This document shows, piece after piece, positions 1 through 8,312 of a stretch of DNA of 64,000 nucleotides; within the stretch, counting starts at the first letter, position 1, and each line of letters starts with the position of its first letter. The DNA lies in NCBI RefSeq assembly GCF_030486595.1, contig NZ_JAUJZH010000024.1, forward strand, positions 59,468 to 123,467, written 5' to 3'. The notes beneath the pieces were generated by a model, which saw only the letters and a list, made by a program, of their open reading frames with translations, did no database searches and was not told the origin of the DNA. The position numbers and the translations under genes were made by a program. This DNA is from Variovorax ginsengisoli (GTDB lineage Bacteria > Pseudomonadota > Gammaproteobacteria > Burkholderiales > Burkholderiaceae_C).

Positions 1-269
1 ACATGCGGCGCTTCATCACCTTCGGCGCCAGCCCGCGCGCCAGCATCAACCTGACCCAGGGCGCCCGCGCGCTGGCCCTGCTGCGCGGCCGCAGCTACGC
101 CTTGCCCGAGGACATGACCGCGCTGGTGCCCGACGTCTTGCGGCATCGCGTGACGCTCTCGTACGAGGGCCTCTCCGAGGGGCTGACGCCCGACAGCCTG
201 GTCGACCGGATCATGCGGGCCGTGCCCGCGCCAGCCAAGCCGCTAGAGCATGAAAAGCTGGTGGCCTAA
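1..269 (+). CDS. MoxR-type AAA+ ATPase, C-terminal fragment
   Basis: Only the last 88 or so residues lie in the window; the gene begins upstream of base 1. The visible part has the helical lid subdomain typical of MoxR ATPases: a run like SPRASINLTQGARALALLRG, then a segment ending in DVLRHRVTLSYEG. MoxR proteins are chaperone-like AAA+ ATPases that act with DUF58 and von Willebrand factor A proteins. The next two genes are exactly those partners, which supports the call. The stop (267-269) lies inside the following gene, giving a 20-base overlap and implying translational coupling. Walker motifs are off-window, so ATPase competence cannot be judged here. Confidence 0.85.
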   Translation, partial: MRRFITFGASPRASINLTQGARALALLRGRSYALPEDMTALVPDVLRHRVTLSYEGLSEGLTPDSLVDRIMRAVPAPAKPLEHEKLVA

Positions 270-1242
270 GCGCGGCAAAGCCGCGAACGACGAGCGGCTC
301 GCGGCGGTCGAGGCCGCGGCCAGCGGCGTCGAGCGGGCGCTGCGCCGCCTCGAATGGACAGTGATCCGCCGGCTCGATGGCCTGCTGCAGGGCGACTACC
401 GCACCTTGATGCGCGGCACCGGCCTGGACCTGGCGGACCTGCGCGAGTATCAGCACCACGACGACGTGCGCCACATCGACTGGAACGTCACGGCGCGGCT
501 GCAGACGCCGCACGTGCGCGTCTTCACCGAAGACCGCGAGATGGCGGCCTGGTTCGTGCTGGACCTGAGCCGCTCGGTCGACTTCGGTTCCGGCGTCAGG
601 GCCAAGCGGGAGATCTCCGCCGGCTTCGTCGGCGTCATCGCACGCCTGCTCACGCGCCACGGCAACAGGGTCGGGGCGATGGTCTACGGCAACGACGTCG
701 AAGCCGTCATTCCGCCGCGCACCGGCCGGCGCCATGTGCTGCACCTGCTGCATGCGATGGAGCGCCGCTCGGCCGAGCGCGTGCCCGACCAGAAGGGCAT
801 GACCCGGCTGGCCGACCTGCTCAAGTCCGCCGCCGTGCTGATCCCGCGCCGCTCGACGGTGTTCGTGGTCTCCGATTTCGTCACCGAGCCCGGGTGGGAG
901 CGGGCGCTGTCGCACCTGGTCCAGCGCCACGACGTGGTCGCCGTGCGCCTGTTCGACCCGCTCGAGCTCGAGCTGCCCGACCTCGGCCTGGTGCCGCTGC
1001 GCGATGCCGAGACCGGCGAGCAGCTGTGGGTCGACACGCATGACGCGGGCTTTCGCAAGCGCTTCGCGCGCATCGCCGCCGAGCGCGAAGCCGCCCTGCG
1101 CGAAGCGCTGGCCAAGATCGGAGTCGACGCGCTCGAGCTCTCGACCGCGGACGACCTGGTCGAAGCCATCGTGCGCTTCGCGGACATGCGCAAGCGCCGC
1201 GTCAGGCGCGGACAATCGAACTCCAAGATGGTGGCCGCATGA
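250..1242 (+). CDS. DUF58 domain-containing protein
   Basis: A 330-residue protein of the DUF58 family. The family hallmark is clear: a G-LDLADLREYQ segment followed by RHIDWNVTARL (about residues 60-83) and EDREMAAWFVLDLSRSVDFG. Known family members accompany MoxR ATPases and VWA proteins; their biochemical role is not well defined. The ORF begins inside the end of the MoxR gene and its stop overlaps the next start as ATGA (1239-1242), so the three genes form one transcript. No signal peptide or membrane segment is apparent, so it is probably cytoplasmic and membrane-associated through the VWA partner. Confidence 0.9.
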   Translation: MKSWWPKRGKAANDERLAAVEAAASGVERALRRLEWTVIRRLDGLLQGDYRTLMRGTGLDLADLREYQHHDDVRHIDWNVTARLQTPHVRVFTEDREMAAWFVLDLSRSVDFGSGVRAKREISAGFVGVIARLLTRHGNRVGAMVYGNDVEAVIPPRTGRRHVLHLLHAMERRSAERVPDQKGMTRLADLLKSAAVLIPRRSTVFVVSDFVTEPGWERALSHLVQRHDVVAVRLFDPLELELPDLGLVPLRDAETGEQLWVDTHDAGFRKRFARIAAEREAALREALAKIGVDALELSTADDLVEAIVRFADMRKRRVRRGQSNSKMVAA

Positions 1243-2279
1243 ACTTCCTCTGGCCTCAATTTCTCTGGCTGCTGCTGGCGCTCCCGCTGCTGGTGCTGCT
1301 GTACCTCTGGCTGATCCGGCGCAAGAAGAAGCTGGCGCTGCGATTCGCCAGCCTGTCGATCGTGCGCGAGGCCATGAGCGCCGGCCAGAGCGTGCGGCGC
1401 CACATCCCGCCGCTGCTGTTCCTGCTGGCCCTGACCGCGATGCTGATCGCCGCCGCGCGGCCGATGGCGGTGGTGGTGCTGCCGTCGAACCAGCAGACCA
1501 TCATCCTCGCGATGGACGTGTCGGGCAGCATGCGCGCGGCCGACGTCCAGCCGAACCGGCTGGTGGCCGCCCAGGAGGCGGCCAAGAGCTTCCTGAAGGA
1601 ACTGCCGCGCACCGTCAAGGTCGGCATCGTCGCCTTCGCGGGCAGCGCGCAGGTGGCGCAGCTGCCGACCACCAACCGCGACGACCTGGTGACCGCGATC
1701 GACTCCTTCCAGCTGCAGCGCGCCACCGCCACCGGCAATGCGATCGTGGTGTCGCTCGCCACGCTGTTCCCCGACGCCGGCATCGACATCTCCGACTTCT
1801 CGCCCAAGAGCCGCCAGACCGGCGTCGCCATCGACCGCGCCGGCAAGCCGCCGCCGAAGGAGTTCACGCCGGTTGCGCCGGGCTCCTACACCTCGGCGGC
1901 GATCATCATGCTGACCGACGGCCAGCGCACCACCGGCGTCGATCCGCTCGATGCGGCCAAGGTGGCGGCCGAGCGCGGCGTGCGCGTCTACACGGTCGGC
2001 ATCGGCACGGTCGACGGCGAGACCATCGGCTTCGAGGGCTGGTCGATGCGGGTGCGCCTCGACGAGGAAACGCTCAAGGCGATCGCCAACAAGACCTCCG
2101 CCGAGTACTTCTATGCCGGCACCGCCAACGACCTCAAGAAGGTCTACAACACGCTGAGCTCGCGGCTCACGGTCGAGAAGAAAGAGACCGAGATCTCCGC
2201 CCTGTTCGCGATGGGCGCCGCCGCGCTGGCACTGCTGTCGGCCGGCCTGTCGCTGCTCTGGTTCAACCGCATCCTGTAG
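1239..2279 (+). CDS. VWA domain membrane protein (BatA-like)
   Basis: A 346-residue protein with two N-terminal hydrophobic segments (about residues 2-24 and 50-75), a von Willebrand factor A domain, and a C-terminal membrane segment (about 320-340). The metal-ion-dependent adhesion site is intact: Asp93-Val-Ser95-Gly-Ser97, with a later MLTDG segment. This matches BatA-type proteins, in which the VWA domain sits in the periplasm. It is the third gene of a MoxR-DUF58-VWA unit. The usual downstream BatB and TPR genes are absent; an unrelated SDR gene follows after 9 bases. The function (envelope stress or complex assembly) is inferred from the family. Confidence 0.88.
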   Translation: MNFLWPQFLWLLLALPLLVLLYLWLIRRKKKLALRFASLSIVREAMSAGQSVRRHIPPLLFLLALTAMLIAAARPMAVVVLPSNQQTIILAMDVSGSMRAADVQPNRLVAAQEAAKSFLKELPRTVKVGIVAFAGSAQVAQLPTTNRDDLVTAIDSFQLQRATATGNAIVVSLATLFPDAGIDISDFSPKSRQTGVAIDRAGKPPPKEFTPVAPGSYTSAAIIMLTDGQRTTGVDPLDAAKVAAERGVRVYTVGIGTVDGETIGFEGWSMRVRLDEETLKAIANKTSAEYFYAGTANDLKKVYNTLSSRLTVEKKETEISALFAMGAAALALLSAGLSLLWFNRIL

Positions 2280-2288
2280 GGACGACGG

Positions 2289-3047
2289 ATGTTCGATCTC
2301 GCGGGCAAGGTCGCGCTCGTCACGGGCGGCAATGGCGGCATCGGCCTCGGCATGGGGCTGGGCCTGGCCAGGGCGGGTGCGCGCGTCGTGGTGGCGGCGC
2401 GCAATGCGCAGAAATCGGCAGCGGCCGTCGAAACCTTGAAGACGGCGGGCAGCGACAGCTTCGCGCTCGAGGCCGACGTGACGAACGAAGCCTCGGTGGC
2501 GGCGCTTTTCGAGCAGCTTGCGGCACGCTGCGGCCGGCTCGACATCCTGGTCAACAACGCCGGCACGACGGTGCGCAAGCCCGTGGACCAGCTCGCGCTG
2601 GCCGAGTGGCACCAGGTGATGGACACCAACCTGACGAGCGCCTTCCTGTGCTGCCGGGCCGCGCATCCGCACCTCCGGGCGGCCGGCGGCGGCAAGATCA
2701 TCAACATCGGCTCGATGATGTCGATCTTCGGCGCGCCGTATGCGCCGGCCTACGGCGCGAGCAAGGGCGGCATCGTGCAGCTCACCCGCGCGATGGCCGC
2801 GTCGTGGGCGGCCGACGGCATCCAGGTCAACGCGGTGCTGCCGGGCTGGATCCAGACCGACCTGACCGATGGCGCGCGGGCCCAGGTGCCGGGACTCAGC
2901 GAACGGGTGGTGGCCCGCACCGCGGCCGGCCGCTGGGGCCGGCCCGAAGACCTGGCGGGCATCGCGGTGTTCCTCGCCAGCGCGGCGTCGGACTTCGTGA
3001 CCGGCACCGCGATCCCGGTCGACGGCGGCTACTCGATCGCGGCATAG
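2289..3047 (+). CDS. SDR family oxidoreductase
   Basis: A 252-residue classical short-chain dehydrogenase/reductase. All catalytic elements are visible: the cofactor motif TGGNGGIG near residue 12, NNAG near residue 90, a Ser in NIGSMMS, and the YGASK Tyr-x-x-x-Lys motif near residue 156. The C-terminal segment FVTGTAIPVDGGYS is typical of the FabG/glucose-dehydrogenase group. The substrate cannot be told. It starts 9 bases after the VWA gene and may be co-transcribed, though no functional link is evident. Confidence 0.9.
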   Translation: MFDLAGKVALVTGGNGGIGLGMGLGLARAGARVVVAARNAQKSAAAVETLKTAGSDSFALEADVTNEASVAALFEQLAARCGRLDILVNNAGTTVRKPVDQLALAEWHQVMDTNLTSAFLCCRAAHPHLRAAGGGKIINIGSMMSIFGAPYAPAYGASKGGIVQLTRAMAASWAADGIQVNAVLPGWIQTDLTDGARAQVPGLSERVVARTAAGRWGRPEDLAGIAVFLASAASDFVTGTAIPVDGGYSIAA

Positions 3048-3069
3048 GGCCGGGGGCCCTCGCGGCCGG

Positions 3070-3088
3070 GCATCGGAAAAGCCGATGC
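3070..3088. terminator. stem-loop after the SDR gene
   Basis: A perfect 7-base inverted repeat, GCATCGG and CCGATGC, separated by AAAAG, lies between the SDR stop and the next gene. There is no clear T run after it, so it is only a candidate terminator or mRNA-stabilising hairpin. Confidence 0.35.
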
Positions 3089-3171
3089 AGCTGCAAGGAA
3101 AAGGCGACTTTCTAGCGCGGCGCCGCGCCCACATCATCGACTCCATCGCATAAGCAATGGAGTTGGACGAG

Positions 3172-3978
3172 ATGATTCGAACGGGCGAACAACAAGCGAA
3201 CCCCTTCGCGCCCCCTGCAACGCCCTCTTTTCGATTCGACGGCTCGGGCACGCTGTGCCGCCTGGGGCTGATCTACATCGCCTCGAGCATCGTCATGGAC
3301 GCCGAATGGGCCGCCATGGCGGCGCCCGGCGTTTCGGTCCACACCACGCGCATCAAGCTGCCCAAGGTGACGGTAGAGGGCATCGAGCAGATGATGGATT
3401 CGCCCGAGCTGGCGCAGGCCGCGCGCCTGGTGGGCTCGGCTCCCATCGACCTGCTGTGCTTCGGCGGCACCAGCGCCTCGTTCCTGCACGGCACCGCCTA
3501 CGACCATGCGCTGATCGCCAAGATGAAGCAGTGGGTGCCCGGGCCGCTGATCAACACGGCATCGACCGCCACGCTGGCGGCGCTCAGGAAGGTCGCGGCC
3601 GGCAAGGTCGCGCTCGCCACGCCCTATGTGGACGCGGTGCACGCCAAGGCGATCCGATTCCTGGAAGAGAACGGACACCCCGTCGTGCGCCATGCCAACC
3701 TGCGCATCGACGAGGACCGCGCGCTGGCCGAGGTGCCGCTCTCGCAGGTCTACGACCTGGTTCGCTCGGTGGACCATCCCGAAGCCAGCGCGATCTTCAT
3801 CAGCTGTACCAATTTCCGCTCGGTCGGCGCCATCGAGGCGCTGGAGCAGTCGCTCGGCAAGCCGGTCATCTCGGCGGTGCAGGCCTCGTTCTGGCACTGC
3901 CTCGAATTGCTGCAGATCGCGGGCGCCCGACCCGGCTACGGGCAGCTCTTCGACGGCCGCCTCGCGCCCGGGGCCTGA
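3172..3978 (+). CDS. arylmalonate decarboxylase / maleate isomerase-like protein
   Basis: A protein of about 268 residues in the Asp/Glu racemase superfamily, closest by eye to the arylmalonate decarboxylase and maleate cis-trans isomerase branch. The N-terminal catalytic site has Gly-Thr-Ser (residues 99-101, in CFGGTSASF) instead of a cysteine. The second site keeps Cys212 in ISCTNFRS. One cysteine plus a GTS motif is the known signature of decarboxylases such as AMDase; racemases use two cysteines. I chose ATG 3172 because GGAG at 3159-3162 is correctly spaced for it; ATG 3157 would add five residues and lacks a site. It precedes a periplasmic receptor gene, suggesting use of an imported acid. 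The substrate is unknown. Confidence 0.7.
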   Translation: MIRTGEQQANPFAPPATPSFRFDGSGTLCRLGLIYIASSIVMDAEWAAMAAPGVSVHTTRIKLPKVTVEGIEQMMDSPELAQAARLVGSAPIDLLCFGGTSASFLHGTAYDHALIAKMKQWVPGPLINTASTATLAALRKVAAGKVALATPYVDAVHAKAIRFLEENGHPVVRHANLRIDEDRALAEVPLSQVYDLVRSVDHPEASAIFISCTNFRSVGAIEALEQSLGKPVISAVQASFWHCLELLQIAGARPGYGQLFDGRLAPGA

Positions 3979-4027
3979 CAACCCGTTTCGTCTCCACCTG
4001 CTTTCCAACTCTCCGAGGAACTTCGCC

Positions 4028-4816
4028 ATGCAACCCTTTCGACGTCTTCTTTGCGCCGCGGCCTGCGCCTTGCTGGCCACCGGCGGCGCCCAGGCACAGA
4101 CCGCGCTCGACAACATCGTCAAGTCCGGCGTGATCCGCATCGCGGTGCCCACCGACTACCCGCCCTACGGCTTCGTCGGCATCGACCTGCAGCCGCAGGG
4201 ACTGGACATCGACATGGCGCGCTACGTGGCCGGCAAGCTCGGCGTCAAGGCCGAGCTGGTGCCGGTGACCAGCACCAACCGCGTGCCCTACCTGCAGACG
4301 CGCAAGGTCGACATCGTGATCTCGACCTTGGCGCGCAACGCCGAGCGCGAGAAGGTGGTCGACTTCACGGCCGCTGCCTACTCGCCCTTCATCAGCGCCG
4401 TGTTCGCGCCCAAGACGCTGGCCATCAAGAGCTTCGCCGATCTGGACGGCAAGTCGGTGGGCGTGACGCGCGGCACCATCGAGGACCAGGAGCTGACCAA
4501 GGTGCTGCCCAAGGGCGCCAACCTGATGCGCTTCGAGGACCATGCCGCCACCATCACCGCGATGGGTGCCGGCCAGGTGGCGGCGGTGGGCAGCGGCCAG
4601 CCGGCGGTCTCCAAGCTGATCCAGAACCAGCCGCAACTGGGCCTGGAGAACAAGCTGATGCTGAGCCAGAGCCCGAACTTCATCGGCGTGCCGAAGGGCG
4701 AGGACAAGCTGCGCGAGCGCATCAACGAGATCGTGGTCGAGGCCCGCAAGTCGGGCGAGTCGGACAAGATGTCGACCCGGTGGCTGGGCCGCGCGGTGGG
4801 CGACATCCCGATGTAG
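4028..4816 (+). CDS. amino-acid ABC transporter substrate-binding protein (SBP_bac_3)
   Basis: A 262-residue periplasmic receptor. A cleavable signal peptide ends near ALLATGGAQAQ (about residue 23). The mature part shows the family-3 solute-binding fold, with VIRIAVPTDYPPYGFV at the start and GLDIDMARYVAGKLGVKAELVPV further on. Members bind polar amino acids or related organic acids. An AGGA ribosome-binding site at about 4014-4018 precedes the ATG. No permease or ATPase gene is nearby, so it is an orphan receptor here and must share a transporter encoded elsewhere or act with the adjacent decarboxylase-like enzyme's pathway. Confidence 0.88.
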   Translation: MQPFRRLLCAAACALLATGGAQAQTALDNIVKSGVIRIAVPTDYPPYGFVGIDLQPQGLDIDMARYVAGKLGVKAELVPVTSTNRVPYLQTRKVDIVISTLARNAEREKVVDFTAAAYSPFISAVFAPKTLAIKSFADLDGKSVGVTRGTIEDQELTKVLPKGANLMRFEDHAATITAMGAGQVAAVGSGQPAVSKLIQNQPQLGLENKLMLSQSPNFIGVPKGEDKLRERINEIVVEARKSGESDKMSTRWLGRAVGDIPM

Positions 4817-4834
4817 ACGATCGCGGCAGAGGGC

Positions 4835-6268
4835 TCAGCCCATCTGCAGCAGGATGTCGCGGACACGGTCCAGCGAAGGATCGATGTCGTCGGTGTCGAT
4901 CGCGCCGAAGCCCAGCATCAGGCCCTGGCGGGGCGCCCCGAAGTGCGAGAAGACCTCGAGCGGGTAGAGCCCGACGTCGACCCGGCGCGCCAGCCTCGGC
5001 AGGGTGTCCATGTCGATCGGCTTTCTGCAGATCGCCGCCAGGTGGATGCCCGCGGTCGCCGGCACCCGTTCGAACCACGGCGACAGGTCACCGTCGAAGC
5101 GCCGCATGATGCGCTCGCGCCGCTCGGCATAGACCGCGTGGCAGCGCCGGATGTGCTTGTGGAGGCCGCCGTCCGCGATGAACTTGGCCAGCGCCCACTG
5201 GGCCGGCGTGGCCGTGTGCCAGTCGCTCAGGTGCTTGGCGATGCAGACTGCCTGCAGGATCGCCGGCGGCGCGATCAGATAGCCCAGCCGCAGTTCGGGC
5301 GACAGGGTCTTCGAGAAGGTGCCGACGAAGGCGACGCTGCCTCGCGTGTCCATGCTCTGCAGCGAGTCGGTCGGTCGCCCCTCGTAGCGGAATTCGCTGT
5401 CGTAGTCGTCCTCGATGACGATCGCGCCGATCGCGTGGGCGCGGGCCAGCAGCGCCTCGCGGCGGCGCTGGCTCATCGGCATGCCGAGCGGAAACTGGTG
5501 CGCCGGCGTCACGTAGATGAGCCGCGTGCCGTCCGGGATCCGGTCCACCTGCAGGCCCTCGGCATCGACCGCAATGCCCACCACCTCGGCCCCCTGGGCG
5601 GCGAAGAGCAGGCGTGCCGGCGGATAGCCGGGCTCTTCCACCGCCACCAGGCTGCCCGGCTCGACCAGCACCCGGGCCACCAGGTCGAGCGCCTGCTGGG
5701 CGCCGTTGGTGACGATGACGTCATCGACGCCGCAGCGCACGCCGCGCGCAAAGGCGGCGTGCCGGGCGATCGCCTCGCGCAGCACCGGCATGCCCTCGAC
5801 CGGTCCGTACAGGCCGCGCGAGCGCGCCCCTTCGCGCAGCGCGTGCAGCACGCAGCGGCGCCATTCGGCGTGCGGGAACAGGCTGCGCGCGGGCGCCCCG
5901 CCGATGTATTCGTAGCGCGAGTGGCCGGCCGGCGCCTGGTGCCGCAGCGGCGTGTCCATGCGTCGCCAGCGCTCGGCGACGGCCGCGCCGGCGAAGGACG
6001 GGCTCGCGGCCGGCGGCGGCGCGGACCGCGCGCTGTCGGCGACAAAGGTGCCGCTGCCGACGCGGCCGACCAGCAGCCGGTCGAAGGTGAGCCGCGCATA
6101 GGCTTCCGACACGGTCTTGCGCGACAGGCCGAGCTGCTCGGCCAGCAGGCGCGAGGGCGGCAGCTTCTCGCCCGCGGCCAGCCGGCCGGCCCGGATCGAA
6201 TCCCTGAGCTGCCGGTAGAGCTGACCGGCGAGGTCCTTGTCACCGTCGATGACGACGTGCAACTCCAT
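4835..6268 (-). CDS. MocR-type transcriptional regulator (GntR HTH + aminotransferase domain)
   Basis: A 477-residue fusion of an N-terminal GntR winged helix (about residues 10-75; GQLYRQLRDSIRAGRL then LSRKTVSEAYARL) and a class I aminotransferase-like domain (about 110-470). The PLP-binding lysine is Lys320 in GTFSKTLSPELRLGYL, and the IVTNGAQQALDL and VIEDDYDSEFRY segments are intact. MocR/GabR/PdxR regulators sense PLP or amino compounds. ATG 6268 is chosen because AGGAG lies 9 bases upstream; a TTG at 6286 would extend it by six residues. It points away from the AhpD-like gene at 6366 and towards the receptor gene, so either could be a target. Confidence 0.9.
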   Translation of the reverse strand: MELHVVIDGDKDLAGQLYRQLRDSIRAGRLAAGEKLPPSRLLAEQLGLSRKTVSEAYARLTFDRLLVGRVGSGTFVADSARSAPPPAASPSFAGAAVAERWRRMDTPLRHQAPAGHSRYEYIGGAPARSLFPHAEWRRCVLHALREGARSRGLYGPVEGMPVLREAIARHAAFARGVRCGVDDVIVTNGAQQALDLVARVLVEPGSLVAVEEPGYPPARLLFAAQGAEVVGIAVDAEGLQVDRIPDGTRLIYVTPAHQFPLGMPMSQRRREALLARAHAIGAIVIEDDYDSEFRYEGRPTDSLQSMDTRGSVAFVGTFSKTLSPELRLGYLIAPPAILQAVCIAKHLSDWHTATPAQWALAKFIADGGLHKHIRRCHAVYAERRERIMRRFDGDLSPWFERVPATAGIHLAAICRKPIDMDTLPRLARRVDVGLYPLEVFSHFGAPRQGLMLGFGAIDTDDIDPSLDRVRDILLQMG

Positions 6269-6365
6269 GCGATTGGACTCCTGCAAATGGCCCGGATTGG
6301 CCGCCCGCGAAGGGGTCGGGGCTTTTTAGCATGACGCCATCCCCCTCACCCAACGGAGCAACACC

Positions 6366-6806
6366 ATGGAACAACGTCTCGATTTCTACAAGGCTTCCCC
6401 CGACGCGCTGAAGGCGCTGATCGCGCTCGAGGTGGCGGTCGGCAAGCTGGGCCTCGAACCCGCCCTGCTCGACCTCGTGAAGCTGCGCGCCTCGCAGATC
6501 AACGGCTGCGCCTTCTGCGTCGACCTGCACGCCAGCGACCTGCGCAAGAAGGGCGAAACCGAGCGGCGCCTGTATGCCGTCCCGGTGTGGCGCGAGACGC
6601 CCTTCTTCACGCCGCGCGAGCGGGCCGCCCTGGCCTGGACCGAAGCCCTCACCCAGGTGGCGACCCACCACGCGCCCGATGCCGACTACGACGCCCTGAG
6701 TGCCGAATTCAGCGAGCGCGAACGGGTCGACCTGACACTCGCGATCGGCGTGATCAACAGCTGGAACCGGCTGTCGATCGGCTTCCGCAAGACCCTGACC
6801 GTGTAG
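6366..6806 (+). CDS. carboxymuconolactone decarboxylase (AhpD-like) family protein
   Basis: A 146-residue all-helical protein of the CMD/AhpD family. The redox motif is complete: Cys48-Ala-Phe-Cys51 followed by His55 in INGCAFCVDLHASDL. This is the peroxidase-type (AhpD-like) arrangement rather than that of true carboxymuconolactone decarboxylase. A CAACGGAGCAAC stretch just upstream supplies the ribosome-binding site. It is divergent from the MocR-type regulator with about 97 bases between the starts. That layout is common for MocR targets, so regulation by that protein is a reasonable inference. Confidence 0.88.
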   Translation: MEQRLDFYKASPDALKALIALEVAVGKLGLEPALLDLVKLRASQINGCAFCVDLHASDLRKKGETERRLYAVPVWRETPFFTPRERAALAWTEALTQVATHHAPDADYDALSAEFSERERVDLTLAIGVINSWNRLSIGFRKTLTV

Positions 6807-6991
6807 GCGGCGCGCCATGCTCCTACCACTGCTGGCCTCGCTGCCGCTGGCCGGATCCGGCTGGCGCGCGGGCTGCATCGCGCTGGTGCTGGTGGCGCGG
6901 CTGGCGCAAAGGTCAGCTGCGGCCCACAGACGCCGTTGCTTGCGAGTAGCATCGCGCTGAAACGCCCCTCCCAGGCGTTGCTCGACGTGCC

Positions 6992-7627
6992 ATGAACACC
7001 TCGCCAAGCTCCCGGGGCCTGCCCCGACGCAGCATCGCCGCCGCAGTGATCGCCTTGCCGGCCTTCTGGATTGGCGCTCGCGCGCAGCCCGCGGCGCCGC
7101 GGCGACCCACACCCTCGCAGACCGAGGGCCCGTTCTATCCGGTGACGCTGCCGGCCGACACCGATGGCGACCTGCTGCACAACGGAGCGTTGAACTACGC
7201 CACCACCCAGCCGGCCTGGGTCGACGGCACGGTCACCGACCTCGACGGCCGCGCGCTGCGCGGCGCCCAGGTCGAGATCTGGCAGTGCGACGAGGCCGGC
7301 CACTACCATCACCCGGGCGACGGCGACCGCGCCGATCGCGCCTTCCAGGGCTTCGGGCGGGTGGCGGTCGATGCCGACGGACGCTATCGCTTCCGCACCC
7401 TCCGGCCGGTGCCCTACACCGGGCGCACGCCCCACATCCACTTCAAGGTCAAGCTGGGCACGCGCGAACTGCTGACCACCCAGCTCTATGTGGAAGGCGC
7501 GCCGGGCAATGCGCGCGACGGGCTCTGGCGCCGCCTCTCGGAGCCCGAGCGCGCCGCGCTCACCGTGCCCTTCGAGCGCGCGCCGGACGGCTGGAAGGCC
7601 AGCTTTCCGATCGTCGTCGCCGCCTGA
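6992..7627 (+). CDS. exported intradiol ring-cleavage dioxygenase-like protein
   Basis: A 211-residue protein with a twin-arginine-like leader (Arg12-Arg13, then a hydrophobic stretch ending in ARAQP). It is followed by a protocatechuate 3,4-dioxygenase-type beta fold. Key elements are TEGPFYP, DLDGRALRGAQVEIWQCD, a Tyr in GHYHHPGD, and a Tyr plus His-x-His in YTGRTPHIHFKV. These are the expected non-haem iron ligands (two Tyr, two His). Exported intradiol-like proteins are known, but their substrates are poorly defined. It is a single gene, and no beta-ketoadipate pathway genes lie nearby. Confidence 0.85.
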   Translation: MNTSPSSRGLPRRSIAAAVIALPAFWIGARAQPAAPRRPTPSQTEGPFYPVTLPADTDGDLLHNGALNYATTQPAWVDGTVTDLDGRALRGAQVEIWQCDEAGHYHHPGDGDRADRAFQGFGRVAVDADGRYRFRTLRPVPYTGRTPHIHFKVKLGTRELLTTQLYVEGAPGNARDGLWRRLSEPERAALTVPFERAPDGWKASFPIVVAA

Positions 7628-7634
7628 TCCGCCG

Positions 7635-8312
7635 TCAGTCGGCCAGCCGCCCTGCGGTGAGCCGCAGCACCCGGTCGCAGCGTGCCGCCAGGCTCTCGTC
7701 GTGCGTCACCATCACGAAGGCGGTGCCGCGGTCGCGCGCCAGTTGCAGCATCAGCGCGAAGACGCCGTCGGCGGTGGCGCGATCGAGGTTGCCGGTGGGC
7801 TCGTCGGCCAGCACGCAGTCGGGCGCGGTGACCAGCGCGCGCGCGATCGCCACCCGCTGGCGCTCGCCGCCCGACAGCTCCGCCGGCCGGTGCTGCACCC
7901 GCTCGCCCAGGCCCACGGCCGTCAGCATGGCGACCGCCGAAGCGCTCGCTTCGGTCGGCGCGGTGCGGCGGATCTTCAGCGGCATCGCCACGTTGTCGAG
8001 CGCGCTGAACTCCGGCAGCAGGTGATGGAACTGGTAGACGAAACCCAGGTGCCGATTGCGCAGCCGGCCTTGCTTGGCGGCATCGACATGGGCGATGTTC
8101 TCGCCGTGCAGCTCGACGCTGCCCGCGGTCGGCGCGTCGAGCCCGCCCATCAGGTGCAGCAGCGTGCTCTTGCCCGAGCCGGAGGCGCCGACGATGGCCA
8201 GCGTCTCGCCGGCATGCACATCCAGATCGACCCCATGCAGCACGGTGAGATCGATGCGGCCCTCGTGGAAGCGCTTGGTCAGCCCGCGGACCTTCAACAC
8301 CACGTCATTCAT
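7635..8312 (-). CDS. lolD: lipoprotein-releasing ABC transporter ATP-binding protein LolD
   Basis: A 225-residue ABC ATPase. Walker A GASGSGKST (about residues 42-50), signature LSGGERQRVAIARAL, Walker B CVLADEPTG and the H-loop VMVTHDESL are all present. LolD energises extraction of outer-membrane lipoproteins from the inner membrane for delivery to LolA. Its start overlaps the stop of the upstream lolC-type gene by 8 bases, so the two are coupled. Similarity to MacB/FtsE ATPases is expected, but the pairing with a LolC/E-type permease makes LolD the best call. Confidence 0.93.
   Translation of the reverse strand: MNDVVLKVRGLTKRFHEGRIDLTVLHGVDLDVHAGETLAIVGASGSGKSTLLHLMGGLDAPTAGSVELHGENIAHVDAAKQGRLRNRHLGFVYQFHHLLPEFSALDNVAMPLKIRRTAPTEASASAVAMLTAVGLGERVQHRPAELSGGERQRVAIARALVTAPDCVLADEPTGNLDRATADGVFALMLQLARDRGTAFVMVTHDESLAARCDRVLRLTAGRLAD

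Noticed and set aside
684..3251. An 855-codon minus-strand frame across the DUF58, VWA and SDR genes.
   Set aside because: Low-complexity antisense frame; the opposite strand contains three well-supported families.
6817..6960. A 47-codon plus-strand ORF with a hydrophobic N-terminal half between the AhpD-like and dioxygenase genes.
   Set aside because: No ribosome-binding site, an Arg-rich ending and no recognisable family. It could be a tiny membrane protein but the evidence is too thin.
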